Shown piece by piece: positions 26,262-36,900 of a stretch of DNA of 64,000 nucleotides. The notes beneath the pieces were generated by a model. That model saw nothing but the letters and a program-made list of their open reading frames with translations, did not search any database and was not told where the DNA came from. Every line of letters begins with the position of its first letter. The first letter of the stretch is position 1. Origin of the DNA: Aquimarina sp. AU474 (GTDB lineage: Bacteria > Bacteroidota > Bacteroidia > Flavobacteriales > Flavobacteriaceae); the NCBI RefSeq assembly GCF_900312815.1, contig NZ_OMPE01000008.1:620001-684000 (forward strand), given 5' to 3'. The translations under genes were made by a program, and so were the position numbers.

Positions 26262-26915
26262 ATGAAAAAAATGGTACTTTTTATTGCAGCCATGTTACTA
26301 GTAGGAACAACTGCACAAGCGACCGATCACAAAAATTCGGATCACCAGGATAGGGTTACAAAACGCTATCACCATACACAACCGATTGTCTTTATTGAAG
26401 GTGGTGTAAAATTCTTTGTATATCCCGAGGGAGACATTGATTTCAAAATTTTAAGAACAAGGTCTAGAACAAGACAAGCTCATTATAATTGGAATAGAAA
26501 TATTCACGGAGCTCCCGGATCACATGCATATTACAATCCATATAGAAGAGCGGTACGATATGATTACTACGGACGATTAAAAAAAGTAGGTGTTAATTAT
26601 ATCAACTATGATCGATACAATAGAGTAAGAAGAATTGGTACTATCACTGTAAGGTATAATAGAAAAGGTTTATTATATGAAGTTGGCGGATTACATATCT
26701 ATTACAACAAATATGGTAAAATAAAATATACCGAAGGTAATGTTCATCATATTGGATGCGGATATTGTGGTGTTGATGGTTGTACAATTAGTCATGACCC
26801 ATATTACAGTCAAAATTGGAAACAAAAACATCACTATAGGCACACTAATAATGATAATGCTTATTACAAGAACAGAAAAAGAAAGAAAAAATATCATGAC
26901 GATGATGATCACTAA
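26262..26915 (+). CDS. Exported Tyr/Arg/His-rich repeat protein (paralogue A)
   Basis: 217 residues. The signal peptide ends in AQA (cleavage near 20). At 44-63 is a module with 'FIEGGVKFFVYPEGDIDF', shared with the gene at 43343 ('FSEGGIDFSIYADGQFDF'). Residues 100-163 are four tandem 16-residue repeats of the pattern Y-[DN]-x-Y-G-R-h-x-x-h-G-x-h-x-h-x. A Cys/His cluster follows ('GCGYCGVDGC'), then a Lys/His/Tyr/Asp-rich tail. I know no function; a surface or matrix protein, or metal binding by the tail, are guesses. Its start is set by ATG after the promoter. A sigma-54-type promoter and a strong terminator frame it. Confidence 0.8.
   Translation: MKKMVLFIAAMLLVGTTAQATDHKNSDHQDRVTKRYHHTQPIVFIEGGVKFFVYPEGDIDFKILRTRSRTRQAHYNWNRNIHGAPGSHAYYNPYRRAVRYDYYGRLKKVGVNYINYDRYNRVRRIGTITVRYNRKGLLYEVGGLHIYYNKYGKIKYTEGNVHHIGCGYCGVDGCTISHDPYYSQNWKQKHHYRHTNNDNAYYKNRKRKKKYHDDDDH
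26559..26750 (+). repeat. Four 16-residue protein repeats (paralogue A)
   Basis: Codes residues 100-163: units starting YDYYGRLKKVG, YDRYNRVRRIG, YNRKGLLYEVG and YNKYGKIKYTEG. Each is exactly 16 residues, like short RHS/YD-type beta-hairpin repeats. Confidence 0.8.
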
Positions 26916-26943
26916 AATATAGATTAGTTGTTGGTTAGTTGTT

Positions 26944-26983
26944 GAAAATCCCGTTACCGAATACTTCAGGTAACGGGATTTTC
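26944..26983 (+). terminator. Long perfect terminator hairpin
   Basis: A 15-bp stem (26944-26958 with 26969-26983), 10-base loop. The preceding TTGGTTAGTTG and the GAAAATCCC stem base also occur after the paralogue at 44653. Confidence 0.85.
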
Positions 26984-27066
26984 TATTGATAAAGTGTTGT
27001 TAACTTTTGATCGCAACAAAGGCGATTATTATATATTTATGAACTCACAATCAAAATGTATACAAC

Positions 27067-28161
27067 ATGAAGTGCTATCCTTTTTTTCTTTTACTACTAA
27101 TAGTATGTCACTCTCAAAGTAGTGCGCAGCAAATGGAGTTTGAAGATTATGATCCTCCCTCTACTTTAGTGGTGCCAGGAAAGGAAATCAAAAAAGCCAA
27201 GTTTCCGTTTATTGATGTTCATAATCATCAATTTAGAATGCCTACCCAAAATTTGCAAGAAGTTGTAACCGAGATGGATAAACTTAACATGGCGGTAATG
27301 GTAAACTTATCTGGAAGAGGAAGAGGCTCTGATGAGCATCTTATAAATTCTCTAAAAAATGTAAAATCCAATCACCCAAATAGATTTATTGTATTTACTA
27401 ACATAAATCTCACTGGTATTGATGATTCAGATTGGACATCAAAAACTGTAGCTCAAATAGAAAGTGATGTAGCTATGGGTGCAAATGGATTAAAAATATA
27501 CAAAAGCCAAGGTATGGATAACAAGGATAGTAAAGGTAATCGTATCAAGATCGATGATCCTCGTATTGGACCAGTTTGGGAAAAATGTGGAGAACTGGGC
27601 ATTCCTGTTTTAATACATGCTGCAGACCCTAAACCTTTTTGGGATGCGCATGATAATCAAAATGAAAGATGGTTAGAACTTAAACTACGATCGAGAAGAA
27701 AAAGAGATGCCAATGTTACAGGTTCTTGGGAAACTATTATTCAAGAACAACATAACATATTTAAAAAGCATAAAAACACAAAATTTATCAATGCACATTT
27801 GGGATGGTATGGCAATAATTTAGAAAAATTAGCTCAACTAATGGATGAGATGCCAAATATGTATAGCGAAATTGGTGCTGTAATCGCAGAGTTAGGACGG
27901 CAACCAAGAAATGCCAAGAAATTTTTGACCAAATATCAAGATCGTATAATGTTTGGGAAAGACTCCTGGAACCCAGAAGAGTATTACACTTACTTCAGAG
28001 TATTAGAATCGGATGATGAATATTTCCCTTATTACAAAAGATATCATGCCTTTTGGAAAATGTACGGTTTAGACCTCGATGATGAAGTATTGAAAAAATT
28101 GTACTATAAAAATGCCTTACAAGTAATTCCTAATATAGACAAGAGCTTATTTCCTAAATAG
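27067..28161 (+). CDS. Exported amidohydrolase (TIM-barrel, amidohydrolase_2 type)
   Basis: 364 residues. A signal peptide ends in SSAQ, so the enzyme is periplasmic or surface located. The barrel begins with 'FPFIDVHNHQF', a HxH-type metal site. 'GANGLKIYKSQG' and 'IPVLIHAADPKPFWD' (His on a central strand) follow, then 'FINAHLGWYG' and 'RIMFGKDSW', giving the later His and Asp ligands of the metal-dependent hydrolases. The substrate is unknown; relatives include decarboxylases and lactonases. It has no operon partner; a terminator follows. Confidence 0.82.
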   Translation: MKCYPFFLLLLIVCHSQSSAQQMEFEDYDPPSTLVVPGKEIKKAKFPFIDVHNHQFRMPTQNLQEVVTEMDKLNMAVMVNLSGRGRGSDEHLINSLKNVKSNHPNRFIVFTNINLTGIDDSDWTSKTVAQIESDVAMGANGLKIYKSQGMDNKDSKGNRIKIDDPRIGPVWEKCGELGIPVLIHAADPKPFWDAHDNQNERWLELKLRSRRKRDANVTGSWETIIQEQHNIFKKHKNTKFINAHLGWYGNNLEKLAQLMDEMPNMYSEIGAVIAELGRQPRNAKKFLTKYQDRIMFGKDSWNPEEYYTYFRVLESDDEYFPYYKRYHAFWKMYGLDLDDEVLKKLYYKNALQVIPNIDKSLFPK

Positions 28162-28190
28162 GCATTCATTTCTAATTATTCTATAAACCA

Positions 28191-28220
28191 AAAGCTTTGC
28201 ATTTCGCAAGGCTTTTTTTT
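28191..28220 (+). terminator. Intrinsic terminator after the amidohydrolase
   Basis: A 10-bp stem with one G-T pair (28191-28200 with 28206-28215), loop ATTTC, then a T-run. Confidence 0.8.
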
Positions 28221-28435
28221 ATTTCTGAAACTTATTTCATTCCTACTTCAAATAAGTAATCGACCTATCATAAAAAAGGATTTCCAAAACTCTTCCTTAA
28301 TCTAATACTTCTACCAAAAAGATGTTCACACGAGTTTATTTTCAAAAAAATGAATAAACAATAGTAACATTTAAAGAATATAGGAACACCATTAAAACAA
28401 CGAATTATTTAACACTTAATGTTATCTATATTATT

Positions 28436-29521
28436 ATGAAAAATCACATACTTACAGTTCTATTTTTTTGTGCTATAACACAACTTAGTTTTGCACAACA
28501 AACACAATACAATGTAACGCCTGGAAATGGTAATGGATTACGTTTTTGGAATAGCGATACTTATAAAATTCATATGGGTAATACTTCCGAATATAAGTTT
28601 GGTCCCGTAACAGATTACAGTATCAAAATGAACATGAGTAATACCGCTGGTAGAGGTTGGACTTGGGGTGTGACTGGCCAAACCCCTATTGCGGCATTAA
28701 ACACTTTAGGGAATTTTGAAACAGCAGGTAGCATAAGTGGTAATACTATTAGCGGACTAAAAGGTGTTTTCGATTCTAGTAGTTTGGGAGGTAATGGATG
28801 GATTCCTGTTTCTATAGGTCGCGAGTATAAAACAGGACGAAGAACTTTTGAGTTCGTTGTTGATCCTACCAACACAGGTTCTGGATATACTGCATTCGGA
28901 ATAACAGATCAATCAGAAAATTTAAGACATGATTTTGTTTCTAGAAACACAGATACCTGGATAGATCTTGATGACCATAAAGGAACTCATTTTTTTAAAC
29001 TAAATAGATCAGAATACGAACCAGGAAAATTTGCTACTTACATACATATGCCTACCTCCGATGCTAGAATGGTTATAGGTCAATACGGTGGGTATTTAAA
29101 AGAACAGGGATATAACTTAGTAGTAAACAATGGTGGGGCCTATGTAAATGGTGATTTTATTGCTAATGGCAATATGGGTATTGGGACTTCTACACCTGAC
29201 GCAAAGTTGGCTGTGAATGGAAACATTCATACTAAAGAAGTGAAAGTAGATCTTATAGGTTGGGCAGACTATGTATTTACAGAGGGATACAACCTACCTA
29301 CATTACAACAAGTAGAAAATCACATCAAAACTAATGGACATCTAATTAATATTCCATCCGAGAATGAGGTTATAGAAAATGGTATCCAATTGGGAGAAAT
29401 GAATGCAAAACTCTTAGAAAAAATAGAAGAGCTTACTCTGTACACTATTGCACAGGAAAAGAAACTAAAAATTCAGGAAGAACGTCTTTCTAAACTGGAA
29501 GCTTTAGTATCAAAAAAATAA
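28436..29521 (+). CDS. Exported tail-fibre-like protein with C-terminal coiled coil
   Basis: 361 residues. The signal peptide ends in SFAQ. The body is Gly/Asn/Thr-rich with many short beta strands. Near residue 245 is 'NMGIGTSTPDAKLAVNGNIH' (the 'GIGT.tP..kL.V.G' motif of Bacteroidota tail-fibre-like and S74-chaperone proteins), then a conserved 'LPTLQQVENHIKTNGHLINIP' region and a coiled coil of about 45 residues at the end. It probably forms a trimeric fibre on the cell surface. It is 42 bases before the RHS gene in the same direction, suggesting one operon. By family, such genes often precede RHS genes in this phylum. Confidence 0.75.
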   Translation: MKNHILTVLFFCAITQLSFAQQTQYNVTPGNGNGLRFWNSDTYKIHMGNTSEYKFGPVTDYSIKMNMSNTAGRGWTWGVTGQTPIAALNTLGNFETAGSISGNTISGLKGVFDSSSLGGNGWIPVSIGREYKTGRRTFEFVVDPTNTGSGYTAFGITDQSENLRHDFVSRNTDTWIDLDDHKGTHFFKLNRSEYEPGKFATYIHMPTSDARMVIGQYGGYLKEQGYNLVVNNGGAYVNGDFIANGNMGIGTSTPDAKLAVNGNIHTKEVKVDLIGWADYVFTEGYNLPTLQQVENHIKTNGHLINIPSENEVIENGIQLGEMNAKLLEKIEELTLYTIAQEKKLKIQEERLSKLEALVSKK

Positions 29522-29563
29522 GAACAAATAACTTCTATTTACACTACATAATAACTATAACGT

Positions 29564-32500
29564 ATGAAAAAGTGGCTATTCATTTTAATTAGCACGGTAA
29601 CACTTCATGCTAATGCACAATCTTTGGATCAGAATTTCACAATGACAATCGTTCCCAAAGAAGCCTTAAGCATTGAAGAAGTAAATGCTGTTGCAGACCA
29701 AACTGCTACTACTATAAGCAATCTTACAATCGATTATGACGTAAGTGATCAAACCTTAACCGCATCTCAATCCATTACGGTAAAGAACAATTCTCTTATA
29801 ACCCCAAATACGCATTTAAAAATAAGCGACGAAACCTTTTCTGCTAATGAAACTGTTTTCAAAAACATAACGTATTACGATGGGTTAGGTAGGCCTATTC
29901 AATCCAATGCAATTGGTCAAAATCCAGAAGGGAAAGATATTGTACAGCATTATGAATATGATCAATTTGGTAGAACCGAAAAATCATATTTACCGCTACC
30001 TGGTGGTCAAAACACTGGTAACTTTATAAACAATCCTGTATCTCAAATCAACACATATTATCAAAATAAATATGGAGATACAAATCCATTTTCGGAGCAA
30101 CGATTTGATAATTCTCCATTAAGCAGAGTATTAGAATCTGCCAGTCCAGGTAATGACTGGAGATTATCTAATGTTAACGACACAGATCATACAATCAAGT
30201 ATGAATATGCTACGAATGATGCGAATGAAGTGAAAAAATATGAACCTACAAATGACGGTTTTAATGTTTCATATTATGAAAAAAATGAGCTCGCCAAGAA
30301 TATTGTAAAAAGTAACAATTGGCAACCTCAAGATGGTCATTTGAATACCAAAGAAGTTTTTACAGACAAAAAAGGACGGAAAATAGTAGAAATAGATTAT
30401 GTGAAAAATGAAAATACTATTCAAAAACTTGTCACATATTATGTATACGATGTTTTTGGGAGATTAGTATCTGTGTTAACTCCAAAATTTTTAGAGAACT
30501 CAATACCCAATACCGAAGATTATTCTGTAAGCTGGTCTTTGAGTGATTTTATTGAAACTGGAACTTTTGAAGGAGATTTTGTGTTCAAAGTACAAAACAA
30601 TGTAATAACCATAGAGGCTTCAAATTTGTCTAAACCTAGTAATCTTATATGGGGAAAATTAAAAAATCAAGTAACCAAAATAATAAACACATCTTCTCCT
30701 CTACCCGATATGTTTCTAGGGGATGTTACGACAGTTAGTGGTTTGATCGATCCGGTCACCGGAGAAGGATTTAAACTTAAAGTTGGAGAAGCAAGTATAA
30801 CAAATGGTAATCTGGTTATTAATAGAACTTCTACCAATACCTTTAGAGAATTTGGAACTTCTATAGATAAAGATCTTAACTTGATTATAAATACAGGTCT
30901 AATGAATGATTTGAGCTATCAATATCAATACGATACATATAATAGACAGGTTGCCCAAAAAGTACCCGGAAAGGATTGGGAATACATGATTTATGATCAA
31001 TTAGACAATCCTATTCTTACACAAGATGCTAATCTAAAAACAAATAACTTATGGCTTTTTACCAAAAAAGACGCTTTTGGAAGACCTCTTTATACTGGAA
31101 AGTACTATAGCACTAAATCTAGAGAAAATTTACAACTGGAAGTTGATGGTTTTATCAATGCTTCTTCGAACCTGGCAAATACCGAGACAAGAACCAGTAG
31201 TCCAGTACATATTTCTGGAACCTCTATAAACTATTCCAATAATGCTTTCCCAAAAACGAACATTACAGAATTGCTAACTGTAAATTACTACGATGATTAT
31301 AATTTTATTGATCCAGATAAACCTGCTTTCCAAAATACTATTGAAGGACAAACAGTAACAAACAAAACTAAAGGGCTTACTACAGCCAATTGGACAAAAA
31401 CTCTCGGAGAGAATATCTGGTCAAAATTATATACATACTATAATGAAACCGGTATTGCTATAAAAATACATGAAAAGAATCATCTAGGTGGGTATACAAC
31501 CACAGAAAACAAAGTGGATTTCAGAGGAAAGGTAGAAAAAGAAGTAACCAAACATCGCAGAACTTCAAATGCTACATTATTGACTATTAATGATAGATAT
31601 GAATATGATGTTAACGAGCGTATAAAATCGCAATATCAAAAGATCAATAATCAGCAAGAAGAACATTTAGTAACCCATAATTATGATGAACTAGGAAATC
31701 TTGAAAATAAGAATGTTGGAGGGTTAAGCACATCAGGAAGTAGATTACAAAGCATTGATTACACCTATAATATCCAGGGATGGCTTAAAGAGATTAATAA
31801 TGTAGATAATTTAGGGAACGATCTATTTGCATACAAAATTAACTATAATGAGTCTATTGAAGGTGCCAATACCGATGCCACTAGTCTATTTAATGGAAAC
31901 ATTGCACAAACTATCTGGAGGTCCAAGCATGATAATCAAAAAAAATCTTATGCATATCAATATGACAAACTAAACAGGATAACAGATGCAGCATTTTTAG
32001 CCGGTAATACTTTGGTAAGAGATGCCAATTTAAAATTTGAAATTCACGATATTGCTTATGATGTAAATGGAAATATCAAGCATGTAAAAAGAAATGGACA
32101 AAATGGTATCATTGATAATTTAAGGTATCAATATGGCTCTATAAATGGAAATCAACTGAAAGCTATTACGGATACTGGAAATGTAACTCAGGGATTCACA
32201 GATGGAAATACTACAGGAGATGATTATGAATATGACTCTAACGGTAATCTCATCAAAGATTTAAATAAAGGAATTAGTCTAATAGAATATAACCATCTTG
32301 ATCTGGTAAAAAAGGTATCTTTTGAAAATGGGCAAACCATTCAATACAAATATGATGGAACCGGAAGAAAACTTTCTAAAATCTATATAAGTGGTGGTGC
32401 CGTAAATCAAACCGATTATTTAGGTGGATTTCAATATCAACAAAATCAGTTACAATTTGTACCTAATGCCGAAGGGTATTCTTACCCAAGTAATACTGGT

Positions 32501-33841
32501 AACTCTTTTAAGTATGTTTATATGATATCTGATCAATTAGGTAATAATAGAGTTACCTATAGTGATACAGATAATAATGGAAGTATTAGTATCGATGAAA
32601 TTCTTTCTAATAGTGATTACTATCCTATGGGATTAATTCATAGTGGCGAATTTACCAGTTCTATTGCTTCTAACTACAACTATAAGTTTCAAGGAAAAGA
32701 ACTACAGCAAGAAAATAATATAACCATGTATGATTTTGGTTCCAGACTATATGATCCTGCCGTTGGAAGATGGTTTAGTACAGACCCTCAAAATCAGTTT
32801 AATAGTCCATATTTAGCTATGGGTAACAATCCTATTTCTATGGTTGATCCCAATGGAGAATATGCAATAGGCTCAGGTCTTATTGCAGGCGCTATTGCAG
32901 GCGCATATCTAGGGATGATGACGGGTATGATGGCCAATCAAATGAATGGGAAAAAATTTAGTGATAGTAGTAATATTGTAAAAGGAGCTACAAAAGGAGC
33001 TGTTGAAGGCGCCATTTTTGGAGTTAGTGGGGTTGTAGGATCTGCCATAGAAACCTTTTCTATGGGATATGCCAGTGTAGACATCCCAGTAACCGATAAT
33101 TTTTCGATAACATTAAGTCCCGCTTTGGTTGTAGGATCCGATGCTTCTTCGATGGGTATAAATGCCACCGGTAACCTGGAGCTTGGTGATTTTACGGTAA
33201 GCGCTAGCTTAACTGGCTCTTACAATAATGCAGCTGAAGGAAGTGGTTTACAAGGCTATAGTGGTGTAGGAACCTTAGGGGTAAGTTATGATGATGGTAA
33301 TTTTGGAATAGGGTTAAGTACATCATGGCATAGTAATGTAACCGGAAATGGAAAAAAAACAGGAAAACAAAGAGTTGGATCAGGTTTTCTTAAGTACAAA
33401 GATTTTAGCATTTCATATGAAAACGATGGTTGGTTTTATGACAAAATTGGACTTGGAGATGCGGGAGACAGTTTCAGAACTGCAGCTTTATCTGTAGGGT
33501 ATGGCGATTACAGCGTTGGATTTAATCTTTTTACAGGGTATAGAAATATGAGTGAGGATCCAGCGGTATGGAAAGAAACTAATGAGCGTGATCCGATATT
33601 TCCCGTAACGTATAAATACGGTTTAGTCAATGAAGAAGGTACAAAATATAGAATGGGAGCATTATACCTTGGGTATAAGAATAAAAGAACAGGAATTAAT
33701 TCTGAAAGAGTTCGTCATGCCATTCAAAATGAATTTGCCCATGGAAAAGCAAGGCCCCAAGGATATTTTAAAGTAACGAGTTGGGACATAAAAAGATATA
33801 CTCAATACAAAAGTTATAATAACCCCTTTACATCATGGTAA
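29564..33841 (+). CDS. RHS protein (DUF6443) with type-23 polymorphic toxin C-terminus
   Basis: 1425 residues. The Sec signal ends in ANAQ. A DUF6443 region sits at about 100-160 ('YYDGLGRPIQSNAIGQNPEG'), then many YD/RHS repeats ('YDVFGRLVSVL', 'YDTYNRQVAQKV', 'YDSNGNLIKDLN'). The RHS core end is at about 1058-1095: 'SRLYDPAVGRWFSTDP' with 'MGNNPISMVDPNG'. After it comes a unique 330-residue C-terminus: a small glycine-rich hydrophobic stretch, then repeats of strands, 'LGDAGDSFRTAALSVGYGDY', 'INSERVRHAIQNEF' and a terminal 'NPFTSW'. This agrees with the polymorphic toxin type 23 domain. The target is not known from sequence. No immunity gene was recognised next to it. Confidence 0.88.
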   Translation: MKKWLFILISTVTLHANAQSLDQNFTMTIVPKEALSIEEVNAVADQTATTISNLTIDYDVSDQTLTASQSITVKNNSLITPNTHLKISDETFSANETVFKNITYYDGLGRPIQSNAIGQNPEGKDIVQHYEYDQFGRTEKSYLPLPGGQNTGNFINNPVSQINTYYQNKYGDTNPFSEQRFDNSPLSRVLESASPGNDWRLSNVNDTDHTIKYEYATNDANEVKKYEPTNDGFNVSYYEKNELAKNIVKSNNWQPQDGHLNTKEVFTDKKGRKIVEIDYVKNENTIQKLVTYYVYDVFGRLVSVLTPKFLENSIPNTEDYSVSWSLSDFIETGTFEGDFVFKVQNNVITIEASNLSKPSNLIWGKLKNQVTKIINTSSPLPDMFLGDVTTVSGLIDPVTGEGFKLKVGEASITNGNLVINRTSTNTFREFGTSIDKDLNLIINTGLMNDLSYQYQYDTYNRQVAQKVPGKDWEYMIYDQLDNPILTQDANLKTNNLWLFTKKDAFGRPLYTGKYYSTKSRENLQLEVDGFINASSNLANTETRTSSPVHISGTSINYSNNAFPKTNITELLTVNYYDDYNFIDPDKPAFQNTIEGQTVTNKTKGLTTANWTKTLGENIWSKLYTYYNETGIAIKIHEKNHLGGYTTTENKVDFRGKVEKEVTKHRRTSNATLLTINDRYEYDVNERIKSQYQKINNQQEEHLVTHNYDELGNLENKNVGGLSTSGSRLQSIDYTYNIQGWLKEINNVDNLGNDLFAYKINYNESIEGANTDATSLFNGNIAQTIWRSKHDNQKKSYAYQYDKLNRITDAAFLAGNTLVRDANLKFEIHDIAYDVNGNIKHVKRNGQNGIIDNLRYQYGSINGNQLKAITDTGNVTQGFTDGNTTGDDYEYDSNGNLIKDLNKGISLIEYNHLDLVKKVSFENGQTIQYKYDGTGRKLSKIYISGGAVNQTDYLGGFQYQQNQLQFVPNAEGYSYPSNTGNSFKYVYMISDQLGNNRVTYSDTDNNGSISIDEILSNSDYYPMGLIHSGEFTSSIASNYNYKFQGKELQQENNITMYDFGSRLYDPAVGRWFSTDPQNQFNSPYLAMGNNPISMVDPNGEYAIGSGLIAGAIAGAYLGMMTGMMANQMNGKKFSDSSNIVKGATKGAVEGAIFGVSGVVGSAIETFSMGYASVDIPVTDNFSITLSPALVVGSDASSMGINATGNLELGDFTVSASLTGSYNNAAEGSGLQGYSGVGTLGVSYDDGNFGIGLSTSWHSNVTGNGKKTGKQRVGSGFLKYKDFSISYENDGWFYDKIGLGDAGDSFRTAALSVGYGDYSVGFNLFTGYRNMSEDPAVWKETNERDPIFPVTYKYGLVNEEGTKYRMGALYLGYKNKRTGINSERVRHAIQNEFAHGKARPQGYFKVTSWDIKRYTQYKSYNNPFTSW

Positions 33842-33905
33842 AATTGCCATTCCTAATTAAAAATATTTATTAAAAATAGAGATTGCTCTACTAAAAATAA
33901 AACTA

Positions 33906-36900
33906 ATGTATTTTCTAAAAAAAATAATAGTAATACTACTGATACTTTTGAGTGTAAAAAGTTACCCTCAAGAAGCTGTCGATATTACAACCCCTCAATT
34001 ATCATCGTTCAACTCTGGACAAAGTATTGAAGGCTTTATTCAAAATTCGATAAACGAAGCAACAGGAAAAGTAACTTTTGGGGTACCCATAGCTTCTATT
34101 TCGGCAAGAGGGGTTTCTTATAGCGTTGCCCTTACCTATGATGGGAAATCATCATTTGATACTGGTTCAAATACCAATAAATACAATCCTGCGAGTACTG
34201 TTGGTGTTGGATTTAGTTTACCTATTTCCAAAATTGTGACAGATAATAAAGGGACAGCATCAAAAGAAGATGATGATTTCTTTTTGCAGGATGGTAATAA
34301 CACAAAGTTATTTTGTACCAATAAAATTGATCCGGGAAATATTGAAGGAGAAACCATCTGGGAATTTCAAGCCGAAAAATACATTCCCTGGAAAATAAAA
34401 TACTACAAAAGTGAAAAATTTGATCTACATGGCGTGTTAGTAGAAAGACCCTTAGATTATTGGATGGTTATAGATGACAAAGGAACAGAATATGTCTATG
34501 GCGAAACTCAGAACGCGAGAGAAAACATGGTCGCATGGGGTAATTGGATAGGTAACTCCAAAAAAAATGGTGGGTCTAGAGCAACTATAGTTTGGAACCT
34601 CTCTACAATAAAAGATCAATGGGATAATGATATTAATTTTGAATATGAATTACAAGAAAACTTTGTTGGAAATGTCAAACAAACGGAAGCTTCATACATC
34701 AAAAAAATAATATCGTCAACAGGAGAAAACATACGATTTAATTATGGTACTAAAAGTGTTAGCGAATTTTATGAACCACACATAGAGTATGCAGAACCAG
34801 ATGCATATCAAGAAAGGTATGAAAAAAGATATCTTCAAAACATAGCAACATATAATAGCAGTAATGGCTTAATGTATACCTATAATTTTGCATATACTCT
34901 AGAGAATAATAGTTCTTCAACCGATAAAAAAAGATATCTATCCAGTATTACGCAAGAAAACGAAATAGGAGAATCACTCCCAAATCAAAGGTTTGAATAT
35001 CATACTACCGGAGATTTTAAAGGAGGTATCAAAAAGATCATTTATCCTATGGGAAGCTCCGTTACCTATAATTATGAGAACAAAACTCTTTTTACGAATT
35101 CTCCTCATAATAACACAGGATCTGCACCAAACAATTTTGGATACAACTATTATTCAATAGCAACTAAAGAAAACTATGCACTAATGCTTTTGAAATCTAA
35201 ATCACCCATAAGAGATGGAAAACATAGGTTTAAAATAGTTAGATACACATGGAACGGTCAAGATTGGACACATAACTCATTTGTACTTCCATACTTAATA
35301 AAAGATACTCACCCTACCACAGGAGTGTGGTTAGAAAATTTTCAATCTGTTTTTGGAGCAGAGTATTACGGGTTTATGCATAATGACGGAAACTTCATAA
35401 GAATGGATTTATTTCACTTAAAACCAGATGGTATCAATTGGGATCATAAGACGGAGAATCATCTTAATGTAGGAGCAGGAAGACCTTCATTAATTTCTGG
35501 GAATGAGTTTGTAGCCATAGGTGGGCATCATAATGGAAAAATTCATATGTATAATTGGAATCTTAAAAGATGGAATAGAGAGATTATCAATCAAGGCGCA
35601 GGTCAATATTACTACGGAGCAACAAATAATTTTATACTATCTCTTAATGAAGATGGTGGAAACGATCTGATTACCGGTGTAAATCATGAAGATAATTATT
35701 ACATTCATTATCTAGATGCTAGTAAAAATTGGATCACCAAATCATGGTCTGCAGCTGCAGATCCATACATAAATGGAATAGAAGAAGCTAGTTATTTTTA
35801 TCCAGGAAATGCTATGGCTGGTTTTGTTGCTTATGATAACCCTGAATTTTTCTTGAGGTGGGATGAAAACTATAATTTACTAAAACCAGATAATGTTTTA
35901 GGAAGCGTGAATGACGATAATCCTATTATCCCTACATATAGCGGTATGTTTACACTTCAAAATAGGTTTTACCAACATTCGATTAAATATGCTCGATTCA
36001 ATGGGATTAATTGGAATGTTTTTAATCTTCCTACCTCCTCTTCATATTATGCAAAACCATCTTATGGAGAAGACTTCGCAACCTTTCAAAATCACGCAAA
36101 CAATAAAAGAACTGGTTATACATTGTATAATCCAAATACAGACTCTTGGGAGTATACCAATGGTTTAAATACATATCCTTGGTATAGCACAAATAATAAA
36201 ATTACCGGAGTGGCAAGTGATTTTTTAATAGCAGGTAATCAGATTTATACATTCTCAAACACCTCATTATCCCCTATTGCAAATCAAACATTACCTTATA
36301 CTAATGTTTTTAGTCACACCGATGGATTAAGTCATGGATTTATAAAACTTGCTTCACACACTACAAGTGGCTCTACTGCATCAGAAAATTTTGAGAAAGG
36401 GATGTATGTGTATGTAAATAAGAAAAATAATCAGATATCAACAATCGATCTTGGTAAAAAATATCATATGGCGGGTCCAACAATCTTTGCCGGCAAAACT
36501 CCTTTCTTAAGTACCAATGCCATGTGGTTAAGAAATCAAGGAGCTTCTGATTATTTGTATCGAATTATTGACGATAAGGTTAATAATGTGGTAAAAGATA
36601 TTGTAGTAACAAAAGTCCAAACCAATAATGGAAATAATGAAATTAGAGAAACCGTATATACGTATCAAAATCCAAATTCAACCAAGAATAATGATTTTAC
36701 TTTTTATGGAAATGTTACTATAGAAAATAAAGGGTACGGAGCTTCTTCTATCGGAAAATTAACAAAGAAATATGATAACGGTGCTACAGATGCACAAATG
36801 GCTGGGTTATTGCTAGAAGAAATTGCAAAAGACACAAATGGCGTTACTATTAGTCACTCTATAAGTACTTTTGAAAAATACGATGCAATACCTAGAAGAT

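Noticed and set aside
26559..26750. The 16-residue repeats as a CRISPR-like or DNA-level array
   Set aside because: The DNA of the units is not identical; only the protein pattern repeats.
26691..26912. 73-codon minus-strand hydrophobic frame inside paralogue A
   Set aside because: It arises from the Tyr/His/Asn-rich codons read backwards; the plus-strand gene has a signal peptide and repeats.
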